The notes beneath the pieces were generated by a model. The model did not search any database and was not told where the DNA came from. It was given only the letters and a program-made list of their open reading frames with translations. This document shows, piece by piece, positions 34,266-41,708 of a stretch of 64,000 nucleotides of DNA. The stretch comes from Umezawaea endophytica. Its GTDB lineage: Bacteria; Actinomycetota; Actinomycetes; Mycobacteriales; Pseudonocardiaceae. Every line of letters starts with the position of its first letter. The stretch's first letter is position 1. The position numbers were made by a program, and so were the translations under genes. Location of the stretch: assembly GCF_025061645.1 (NCBI RefSeq), contig NZ_JANYMP010000001.1:1-64000 (forward strand), written 5' to 3'.

Positions 34266-35834
34266 ATGACGATCCGTTCGCCTCAGCGGCCTGCCACCAG
34301 GGCCGACCACCCCGACCTGCCCGTGTGGCCGCAGTGGTCGCTGGACAAGCACGGCGCTCGGATGCTGCACCCCGTGGGCGCGACGCGGAGGCCAGACGGC
34401 TCGGTCACGCGGTCGACCGTGTACCGCACGGCGGTCATGCTCATGCCGCACGGGGTGCTCGCCAACACCGAGTCGTGCGCCGAGGTCGACGCCGAGCTGA
34501 ACCTCGTCGGGCTGAGCATGAAGCGCTCCGCCGAGGAGGCCTGGCCCGTTCCGGAGCTGCCGGAGGAGCTGGACGTGCTGGACGGTCCGACCCGCGACCG
34601 CGTCCCCGTCCCCGTCGTCCTCTTCCCCCACGGCAGGACCACCGCGGAGGTGGACGCGTGGACCGGTGTGCGGCAGATCCGCCTGGGCCTGGACCAGGGG
34701 CGGATCGACCGGCTCCGGCCCGGCGTCGACGCGATCGCGCTGGAGCACCTGATGGTCGGGGCCTCCTTCGGCGGCGTGCCGACGTGGAGCCCGCACGACG
34801 TGCGCGGCGACACCGACGACGGCGGCGCGGGCGAGCCCTACCGGCTGCTGCCCGTGGCCTTCACGGGTGCGCGCCCACGGCGGCGGCGGGTGTGCGCGCA
34901 GGACGAGCGCCGGGTCGTCGTCGCCGTGCCGGACTCCGGTCTCAACACCCACCCCTGGTTCGGGGTCGAGGAGATCGGCGACCCGCTGCCCGCCGACGGG
35001 TTCGTGCAGGTCTTCGAGGCGGCCGAGGTCGCGCTGCGCGAGCAGGCGCGGCGGCTCGACGGCCTGACGCCGACGCAGGTACTGACCAGCGTGTGGGAGG
35101 ACCCGCCGTACACCGACGAGCTGTCGGAGCAGATCGGCAGGGCCACCGGGCACTTCACGTTCATCGCGGGCCGGATCCACCAGAACGCGCCGGACGCGGA
35201 CGTGCTCGCGCTGCGGGTCCTGCACCCCGACAACGTCTGCTACGAGGCGGACCTGCTGCTGGCGCTGTGGATGCTCGTCGGCCGGATCAAGCGGGGCGGG
35301 CACGTGGACGTCGTGTCGCTGTCGATCGGCGGGTACGTCGAGGACGACTCCGACGCCGCGCGGCACCTGCGCGAGGTCGTCACCGAGCTGACCGACCTCG
35401 GTGTGGTCGTCGTGGCGGCGGCGGGCAACGACGCCACCACCCGGCCCTTCTACCCGGCGGCGCTCTCGGAGGACGACCCTCTGGTGCTGGGCGTCGGCGC
35501 GCTCAACCCGGACGGCACCGAGGCGTGGTTCAGCAACGCCGGGGCGTACGTCACCGTCGAGGCCACCGGCGCGAACGTCCTGAGCACGTTCCCGACGAGC
35601 CTGCGCGGGGCGCGGGGCGCGCAGATGACGACCCTGTCCGGTGCCAGGCAGACCGCCGACCCGGACTGCTTCACCAGCGGGTTCGCCATCGGGTCCGGCA
35701 CGTCCTACGCCGCGCCCGAGGTCGCGGCCGAGGTGGCCGTGACGCTGGCGGGCGCCGCGGGCGGCATCGCGGTCCCGGAGACCGCGTCCAGGGCGGAGCG
35801 CGCGGCCGACGCGGTGAAACGGCTGCTGACGTGA
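34266..35834 (+). CDS. cytoplasmic subtilase-like S8 serine peptidase
   Basis: 522 residues starting MTIRSPQRPATRADHPDLPV, with no signal peptide, unlike most subtilases. An N-terminal region of about 215 residues has no recognised domain. The S8 domain keeps the catalytic set: Asp223 (VAVPDSGLNTHPWF), His296 (ATGHFTFIAG in place of the usual GHGTHVAG), oxyanion Asn388 (AAAGNDATTRP) and Ser480 (GSGTSYAAP). It is the first gene of a four-gene coupled operon with a sigma factor and a CHAT protease. The context points to intracellular regulated proteolysis, perhaps of the sigma factor's partner or of the CHAT protein. Substrate unknown. Confidence 0.88.
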   Translation: MTIRSPQRPATRADHPDLPVWPQWSLDKHGARMLHPVGATRRPDGSVTRSTVYRTAVMLMPHGVLANTESCAEVDAELNLVGLSMKRSAEEAWPVPELPEELDVLDGPTRDRVPVPVVLFPHGRTTAEVDAWTGVRQIRLGLDQGRIDRLRPGVDAIALEHLMVGASFGGVPTWSPHDVRGDTDDGGAGEPYRLLPVAFTGARPRRRRVCAQDERRVVVAVPDSGLNTHPWFGVEEIGDPLPADGFVQVFEAAEVALREQARRLDGLTPTQVLTSVWEDPPYTDELSEQIGRATGHFTFIAGRIHQNAPDADVLALRVLHPDNVCYEADLLLALWMLVGRIKRGGHVDVVSLSIGGYVEDDSDAARHLREVVTELTDLGVVVVAAAGNDATTRPFYPAALSEDDPLVLGVGALNPDGTEAWFSNAGAYVTVEATGANVLSTFPTSLRGARGAQMTTLSGARQTADPDCFTSGFAIGSGTSYAAPEVAAEVAVTLAGAAGGIAVPETASRAERAADAVKRLLT

Positions 35835-36403
35835 CGAACGGCCACCGGCGTCTGGACGACGAGCAGTTGGGCGCGCTGCTGGAGAAGACGCGGTCGGGTG
35901 ACCGGTCGAGCCTCGAAGCGGTGGTGCGCGACCTGACGCCGCTGCTGTGGCACGTCGCCAGGGCGCAGGGCCTCGACTCCGAGACGAGCGCGGACGTCGT
36001 GCAGACGACCTGGTTGAAGCTGCTGCGCGCCCTGGACGCCATCCGCGCCCCCGGCGCGCTGGTGAGCTGGCTGGTCACCACGACGAAGCGGGAGGCGTGG
36101 CGGGTCAGCCGAGCCCAGCGCACCGAACGGCCGGTGGGCGACGACGCGTTCTTCGACGAGCCCGACGAGGCTCCCGGTCCGGAGGACCACGTCGTCGTGT
36201 CGACGCGCAACAAGGAGCTGTGGGCGGCGGTGGAGCAGTTGCCGCAGCGGTGCAGGCAACTGCTGCGCATCGTCGCGTTCCTGCACCGACCGGACTACAG
36301 CGAGGTGTCCGCCGCGCTGGGCATGCCGCGCGGGTCGATCGGTCCGCAGCGCGGCCGGTGCCTCGGCAGGCTGCGCACCCTGCTGGCCCCGAAGGGAGAG
36401 TGA
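35831..36403 (+). CDS. ECF-like sigma-70 factor
   Basis: 190 residues, GTG start overlapping the subtilase TGA (GTGA). Region 2 (about 25-90): LEAVVRDLTPLLWHVARAQG, then SADVVQTTWLKLLRALDAIR and APGALVSWLVTTTKREAWRV. Region 4 (about 132-185): LPQRCRQLLRIVAFLHRPDY and SEVSAALGMPRGSIGPQRGR. It should direct RNA polymerase to a small regulon, possibly its own operon. No classical anti-sigma factor (zinc or membrane type) follows; the next product is a small beta-rich protein, so control may be unusual. Confidence 0.9.
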   Translation: MTNGHRRLDDEQLGALLEKTRSGDRSSLEAVVRDLTPLLWHVARAQGLDSETSADVVQTTWLKLLRALDAIRAPGALVSWLVTTTKREAWRVSRAQRTERPVGDDAFFDEPDEAPGPEDHVVVSTRNKELWAAVEQLPQRCRQLLRIVAFLHRPDYSEVSAALGMPRGSIGPQRGRCLGRLRTLLAPKGE

Positions 36404-36406
36404 CCG

Positions 36407-36844
36407 GTGAGCACCGACGACGAACTGCTGGGCAGGCTGAGGGACGTGTGGGACGAGGCGGACCCCGCGCCCGCGATCCTCGCCGACCTCGCGTGCTTCG
36501 CGCTCGACCACGCCACCGCCGACGACGAGGTGCTCGACGTCGTGCGGAAGCCCCGGCTCACGGCGTCCGCGCGCGGCGACGAGCGCTCGCAGCTCATCAC
36601 GTTCGACAGCGCCAGCCTGACCATCATGGTCAACGTGACGCCGCACGCCGACGGCTCGCTGAGGCTCGACGGGTGGATCACGCCGCCCGCCGCGTACCCG
36701 GTGGAGCTGCGCACGCCCACGAGCACGCGCTCCACGTCGTGCGACGGCAACGGCCGGTTCGCGTTCACCGGCGTGGTCCCGGCGCTGGCCCAGCTCTTCG
36801 TGCGGGCCAACGGGACGGTCACCACGCCGGCCATAGCGCTGTGA
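36407..36844 (+). CDS. small acidic/beta-rich protein of the subtilase-sigma-CHAT operon
   Basis: 145 residues, GTG start three bases after the sigma stop, with GGGAG upstream. The N-terminal helix (about 1-45) STDDELLGRLRDVWDEADPA resembles regulatory segments paired with sigma factors. The C-terminal ~85 residues look like a beta-sandwich (SLTIMVNVTPHADGSLRLDG, NGRFAFTGVVPALAQLFVRA) similar to carboxypeptidase-regulatory-like folds. It may be an anti-sigma or adaptor protein, or a substrate of the proteases beside it. No enzyme motif is visible. The stop overlaps the CHAT gene start. Confidence 0.75.
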   Translation: MSTDDELLGRLRDVWDEADPAPAILADLACFALDHATADDEVLDVVRKPRLTASARGDERSQLITFDSASLTIMVNVTPHADGSLRLDGWITPPAAYPVELRTPTSTRSTSCDGNGRFAFTGVVPALAQLFVRANGTVTTPAIAL

Positions 36845-39351
36845 CCGGTGCCTCAGCGCGGGCGCGGGCCCTGCACGACCGCGGCCGGGCGGCGCTGGGC
36901 GCGGGCCGGTCGGCGGAGAGCCTGCGGCTGTTCCGGACGGCGCTCGGGCTGCTGTCCTGGCCCGGTGCGACCGATCCGGACGACCGGACGGCCGCCGCGC
37001 GAGTGCTGATCAGCGCGGCGGCGGCCGAGGTCCACCTCGGCCGCTCCCCCGCGGGCTTCGCCCTGCTCGACGAGGCCGAGACCGCCGTCGCCCCCGAGGA
37101 CCGCGGCACGCTGCTGCTGCAACGGGGGCTGCTGTGCATCCTCACCGGCCGCATGGACGAGGCGTTGCGGCACCTCAACGAGGGCATCCCGCTGCACACC
37201 GACCCGGCGGACCGCTACGGCCTCGCGAGCGCCCTGCTCAACCGGGCCATGGTGCACAGCCTGGCGGGCAGGCCCCGGATCGCGGCGGCCGACCTGGAGC
37301 GGTGCGAGGAGATCGCCCACGCCGCGGACCTCCCGCTGATGGTCGCCAAGGCCAGGCTCAACCGCGGCTACTGCGAGATGCTGATGGGCGACATCCCGGC
37401 CGCGCTGCACTCGTTCGACCTGGCGAAGCCGGGGTTCGCCCGGCACGCCGAGGGTTTGCTGCCGGTGCTGGCGATCGACCGGGCGCGAGCGCTCATGCAG
37501 GCCGGGCTGGCCGACGAGGCCGCCGCGGAGCTGGACGAGGCGATCCGGCTGCTCGGGCGCGCCGGGCCGACCTACGAGCGCGCGGAGGCGGCGCTGACCC
37601 GTGCGAGCGCCGCCGTGTCCCAGGGGGACGCGCGGACGGCGCGACTGTGGGCGCGGCGGGCGGAGCGCCGCTTCCTGCGCCGGGGTGACCGGAGCTGGGC
37701 CGCCGTCGCCGTGCTCACCCGGCTGCGCGCCGACTTCCAGGCCGGGCGCAGGCTCGCCGCCATCGCCGCGGAGGCCGAGGACCTGGCGTCGACCCTGCAC
37801 GGCCTCGGGCTGCCGAACGACGGCGAGGCGGCCACGCTCCTGGCCGCCCGCGCGCTGGTGCGGCTCGGCAGGCACGGCGAGGCGGGACTCCTGCTGAGGC
37901 GCCGCCGCAGCCCGTCCCCGGTGCAGGAGACGGTGCTGCTGCGCAGGGTGGCGTGGGCCGAGTGGCACGCCGCGACCGGCGACACCGCGAAGGCGTTGCG
38001 CCAGGCCAGGTCCGGGCTGCGCGTGCTGCACGGCAGGCGCAGCCGGTTCGGCAGCATCGACCTGCGCACGGGCACGGCCGCGATGGGCGTCGACCTGGCC
38101 GCCGTCGGCCTCGCCACGGCACTGCGGCACGGCAGGCCCCCCGCGGTGTTCGCCTGGGCGGAACGCTCACGCGCGCAGGCGTTCCTGATGTCACCCGCGC
38201 ACCCGCCCGCCGACACCGAGACGTCCGACGCGGTGGCGGAGCTGCGCCAGTTGGCGACGGTCGTGCGCGCGGCGGAACTCGCGGGCCGTCGCGACGCGGA
38301 GGCGGCCCGGCGCTGCGCCGAGTTGGAGCACACCATCCGCGCCCGCGGCTGGCAGGCGCAGGGCGACGGCGAACAGACCGGACCGCACTCCCTGCACGAG
38401 GTCGCCGCCGAACTGGGCGACGCCGTCCTGGTCAGCTTCCTGCCGTCCGACGGGCGCCTGCTCGGGCTGGTGGTCGTGGACGGCACGAGCCGGATGGTGG
38501 CCTGCGGCGACCTGGCCGCCATCGCGGAGACGGTCGCCCGCCTGCGGTCCGACCTGGACGCCCTGTGCGGGCGCAGGCACCCGGCCGCGCTCGTCGAGGT
38601 GGTCAAGCTGTCCCTGCGGCACCAGCTCGACACCCTGCGGGACCAGGTCATCGCCCCGCTGGAGGCCCTGCTGGGCGACCGCGACCTGGTGATCGTGCCG
38701 ACCGGCCCGCTGTCCGGCGTGCCGTGGGGGCTGCTCGACGGGCTGCGCGGCCGTCCGGTGACCGTGGCGCCGTCGGCGTCCGTGTGGCTGCGCGGCCGAC
38801 GTCCGACGGGCAAGCCGACCACGCCGGAACCGCTGCTGGTGGCGGGCCCCGACCTGGACCACGCGCCGGGCGAGGTCGGCAAGATCGCCGAGGTCCTGCC
38901 GGACAGCACCGTCCTCACCGGCGCGTCGGCGTCCGTCGGCGGCACGCTGGCGGCCATGGCGGAACGCCGCATGGTGCACTTCGCCGCCCACGGCCACCAC
39001 GAGCCGGGCAACATCCTCTTCTCCCGCCTCGACCTGGCCGACGGCCCGCTCATGGCGTACGACATCGGCACCCTGCCCACCGCGCCGGAACACGTGGTGC
39101 TGTCCTCCTGCGACACGGGGCAGTCCGTGGTGCGCGCGGGCGACGAGATGCTCGGCTTCGCCGCCGCGTTCCTCTACGGCGGCACGAGAACGGTCGTCGC
39201 GGGCGTGGCCCGCGTCCCGGACGACGCGGTGGTCGACGTGATGACCACCTACCACCACCTCCTGCACCACGGCGCCCCACCGGCCAGGGCCCTCGCCGAA
39301 GCCTCGGAGACGACCCCGCTGATCCCGCTGGTGTGCTTCGGTTCCGGCTGA
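36841..39351 (+). CDS. TPR-CHAT caspase-like protease
   Basis: 836 residues, GTG start overlapping the previous stop (GTGA). The N-terminal half (about 1-480) is all-helical tetratricopeptide-like repeats, for example GTLLLQRGLLCILTGRMDEA and ALLNRAMVHSLAGRPRIAAA. The C-terminal CHAT domain (about 560-836) has the dyad His717 (MVHFAAHGHHEP) and Cys757 (HVVLSSCDTGQS), both intact, so it should be an active cysteine peptidase of the caspase/separase clan. CHAT proteins act in bacterial immunity and programmed death, usually after activation by a partner. It closes the operon and converges on a TIR gene 9 bases away. Confidence 0.92.
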   Translation: MTGASARARALHDRGRAALGAGRSAESLRLFRTALGLLSWPGATDPDDRTAAARVLISAAAAEVHLGRSPAGFALLDEAETAVAPEDRGTLLLQRGLLCILTGRMDEALRHLNEGIPLHTDPADRYGLASALLNRAMVHSLAGRPRIAAADLERCEEIAHAADLPLMVAKARLNRGYCEMLMGDIPAALHSFDLAKPGFARHAEGLLPVLAIDRARALMQAGLADEAAAELDEAIRLLGRAGPTYERAEAALTRASAAVSQGDARTARLWARRAERRFLRRGDRSWAAVAVLTRLRADFQAGRRLAAIAAEAEDLASTLHGLGLPNDGEAATLLAARALVRLGRHGEAGLLLRRRRSPSPVQETVLLRRVAWAEWHAATGDTAKALRQARSGLRVLHGRRSRFGSIDLRTGTAAMGVDLAAVGLATALRHGRPPAVFAWAERSRAQAFLMSPAHPPADTETSDAVAELRQLATVVRAAELAGRRDAEAARRCAELEHTIRARGWQAQGDGEQTGPHSLHEVAAELGDAVLVSFLPSDGRLLGLVVVDGTSRMVACGDLAAIAETVARLRSDLDALCGRRHPAALVEVVKLSLRHQLDTLRDQVIAPLEALLGDRDLVIVPTGPLSGVPWGLLDGLRGRPVTVAPSASVWLRGRRPTGKPTTPEPLLVAGPDLDHAPGEVGKIAEVLPDSTVLTGASASVGGTLAAMAERRMVHFAAHGHHEPGNILFSRLDLADGPLMAYDIGTLPTAPEHVVLSSCDTGQSVVRAGDEMLGFAAAFLYGGTRTVVAGVARVPDDAVVDVMTTYHHLLHHGAPPARALAEASETTPLIPLVCFGSG

Positions 39352-39360
39352 CCCGGCCGG

Positions 39361-40302
39361 TCACCTTGCCTGTTGCTCTGCGACAACCGCCAACTCAGCC
39401 AGTTCCTTCCGCGCGAAGTGCTGGTCGAAGAGTTTGCTCGCCTTCGCCATCGCCTTGAGCTTCCAGCCGGACCCGAACGCCCAACCCTTGCAGGTTATAT
39501 AGGTCGCTCCACCTTCGGCGGACGCGAGTACATATTCTAAACGAGTAGTCGGCGACCCGGAGATCAATTGTATTACGACCAGGGAGAACGGAGGATCGAA
39601 TACCACGACCACGGCATCCGAACTGATTCCGACGCCAATAACATTGATCGTCTGCCGATATCTGGTACCGATTCCAGCAGGCCCGTCCGATAAAAGCTCT
39701 AAAGACTGCGTCATCGAGTATATTTCAGGCGCCCTCTCAAAGTCGATGAGCAACGCCCAAACAACATCCAGAGGTGCCTCAATCCTGCGTCCCACGTCAA
39801 AAGCAAGAACTCTCGGTTCATCCAACTCGCTTCGAAGATCGACAGGAGCGGAGTCCACCACGCTCTCAACCGCGGAGACGACTCTACCCGCATCGTATTG
39901 GAAGCGGCTTGCACTCAGTTCGACCGCATTGCGCGAGGCCAACGCCCGAAGCTCGACAGGAAGGTCGCCCGCCGTCGGCATCACCGCGTTGTCCACCAGG
40001 ACCGGAATAACGCGGATACCGTGGTCGAAGGCCTTCTCGATCTCCATCCTCACCACGTCGTTGACGTCGCGAAGGCGGTCTGTGAGCCAGGAGGGGCCAA
40101 TCACCACGATGAGCGCACCGGCACGCGCGATGGTGCGGTCGATTGCCTCAATGAAGTCTTCGCCGGGTTCGATCGAGTCGACGTCCATGAAGACGTTGTC
40201 CTCGCCGAACCTGTCGACCAGCGCGTCGTACAGACGACCTGCGTGACCAGCGCTGTCGCTTCGGCGATAGGAGAGGAACACAGCTTTCCGCCTCGACCAC
40301 AT
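39361..40302 (-). CDS. TIR domain fused to a START/SRPBCC lipid-binding-type domain
   Basis: 313 residues starting MWSRRKAVFLSYRRSDSAGH. The TIR domain (about 5-135) has FLSYRRSD, VFMDVDSIEPGEDF, VVIGPSWL and VVRMEIEKAF, the Glu at about 87 matching the catalytic Glu of NAD-cleaving TIRs. The second domain (about 165-300) is SRPBCC/START-like: VGRRIEAPLDVVWALLIDFE, APEIYSMTQSLEL and ATYITCKGWAFGSGWKLK. The gene is visibly poorer in GC than its neighbours, uses rare codons (ATA) and contains three in-frame TTA Leu codons (residues 201, 204, 255). It was probably acquired by transfer and may depend on the bldA tRNA. A ligand-sensing TIR effector is the best guess. Confidence 0.88.
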   Translation of the reverse strand: MWSRRKAVFLSYRRSDSAGHAGRLYDALVDRFGEDNVFMDVDSIEPGEDFIEAIDRTIARAGALIVVIGPSWLTDRLRDVNDVVRMEIEKAFDHGIRVIPVLVDNAVMPTAGDLPVELRALASRNAVELSASRFQYDAGRVVSAVESVVDSAPVDLRSELDEPRVLAFDVGRRIEAPLDVVWALLIDFERAPEIYSMTQSLELLSDGPAGIGTRYRQTINVIGVGISSDAVVVVFDPPFSLVVIQLISGSPTTRLEYVLASAEGGATYITCKGWAFGSGWKLKAMAKASKLFDQHFARKELAELAVVAEQQAR

Positions 40303-40396
40303 ACCCCCAGCATCGCACCGCCGACCTGGTAGATCACGGCATTAACCGTAATCTGGTCGAACTTGGCGCCAGCACGATTGGATACGTCCTCCCTGC

Positions 40397-41644
40397 TCAC
40401 CTGAACACCCGCAGCGGCACCGCCGCGGCCATCGCGGCCATGCCCGCGTCGTTCGGGTGCAGGTGGTCGCCGCTGTCGTACGCGGGTCGGAGGCGGGTGG
40501 GGTCGGTCGGGTCGCGGAGGGCGCGGTCGAAGTCGATCACGCTGTCGTGCTCGCCGCTGGTGCGGATCCAGTGGTTGACGGTTTGCCGCGCGGCCTCGTT
40601 CTCGGGGCTGTAGAAGCCGAAGGTGTCGTCCTTGAACGGGGTGATGGTGCCGCCGTGGATCCGCAGTCCGGCGGCGTGTGCGCGGGCGATGAGCTGGCGG
40701 TGGGCGGCGATGATGTCCTGCGCGGTGACCCGCTCCGATTCCGGGGCGCTGGTGCCGGGGTGGCCGAGGTCGTTGACGCCGAGCAGGACCACGACGTGGG
40801 CGGCTCCGGGCTGGGACAGGACGTCGCGGTCGAAGCGGCGGAGGGCGGCTTGGCCGAAGTAGTTCGCGTACGCCTCGGCCGGGTGGCCCGCGGGCGGGTT
40901 CGGGTCGTGCAGCAGGCGGTTGCCGCTGATGCCCGCGTTGACGACGCCGAGGTGGCGCGGGCCCGGCTCGGCCCGGAGGCGCCTGGCCAGCACGTCGGGC
41001 CAGCGGCGGTTCGCGCCGCGCGTCGTCTCGGCGCCGTCGGTGATCGAGTCGCCGAACGCCACGACGGTCGCGTCGCGCCCGCCCGTGACGCTGACGCCGG
41101 TGAGGAAGTGCCACTTGCCGAGCACGGCGGTCGGCGTGATGTCGACGCGGCCAGCGACGTTGCCCGCCGCCAGGTACCCGTCCTGGTACGGGAAGGCGTG
41201 CACGGTCGTCGCCGGGGTGCGGCGGGGCAGGTGGACGCTGACCACCAGGTCGGAGTCGGCCGCCACGGGCAGCGCGACGGGGTCGCTCAGCAGGGGCGCG
41301 CCGGGTGGCACGGTGGCCGACGCGCGGCCGCCGAACGTCAGCCGCCGGTCGGTGCGCGGGTCGATCGCCGAGGCCGCCCCGGCGCGGCGGGCGACGCGCG
41401 CCTCGCCGATGACCAGGGGCTGGGCACCGAACTCGTTGGACAGCCGCACGCGCACGGTGGACCCGCCCGCGCTCAGGTGCACGACCTGCCGCAGCGTCTG
41501 GTCCTCGAACGTCGTCGTGTCGGACGCGGGCACGGTCGTGGGCGAGGTCGCCCACGACCCGACCCACGCCGCGCGCGGTTCGGCGGCCACCGGTGACGCA
41601 GTCAGGAGCACCAGGGTGACCGCGGTGAGGAAGCGTTTCAGCAC
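40397..41644 (-). CDS. secreted SGNH/GDSL hydrolase (esterase)
   Basis: 415 residues from the GTG at 41644, with GGAGG 5 bases upstream and a signal peptide (LKRFLTAVTLVLLTASPVAA). A beta-rich N-terminal part (about 30-160) precedes the SGNH domain: VVAFGDSITDGAET (Ser block I), NAGISGN, VVLLGVNDLGHP (block III) and DHLHPNDAGMA (block V, Asp-His). Such proteins include carbohydrate acetyl esterases and other secreted esterases. Lying 64 bases downstream of the GH10 gene, it is probably co-transcribed and may remove acetyl groups from xylan. The substrate is inferred. Confidence 0.88.
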   Translation of the reverse strand: MLKRFLTAVTLVLLTASPVAAEPRAAWVGSWATSPTTVPASDTTTFEDQTLRQVVHLSAGGSTVRVRLSNEFGAQPLVIGEARVARRAGAASAIDPRTDRRLTFGGRASATVPPGAPLLSDPVALPVAADSDLVVSVHLPRRTPATTVHAFPYQDGYLAAGNVAGRVDITPTAVLGKWHFLTGVSVTGGRDATVVAFGDSITDGAETTRGANRRWPDVLARRLRAEPGPRHLGVVNAGISGNRLLHDPNPPAGHPAEAYANYFGQAALRRFDRDVLSQPGAAHVVVLLGVNDLGHPGTSAPESERVTAQDIIAAHRQLIARAHAAGLRIHGGTITPFKDDTFGFYSPENEAARQTVNHWIRTSGEHDSVIDFDRALRDPTDPTRLRPAYDSGDHLHPNDAGMAAMAAAVPLRVFR

Positions 41645-41658
41645 AGGGACCTCCGGGT

Positions 41659-41690
41659 CGGTCGTGGACGGCCGCGGAGGTCCACGACCG
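41659..41690. repeat. inverted repeat between GH10 and SGNH genes
   Basis: 11-bp arms CGGTCGTGGAC / GTCCACGACCG with a 10-base loop in the 64-bp gap. Could attenuate or terminate transcription between the two genes, or stabilise the upstream messenger. Confidence 0.5.
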
Positions 41691-41708
41691 TCCACGGAGG
41701 ACGGACGT

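Noticed and set aside
34082-36403. Extended frame upstream of the sigma factor
   Set aside because: It is the out-of-frame shadow of the subtilase gene; the sigma gene starts at the GTG overlapping the subtilase stop.
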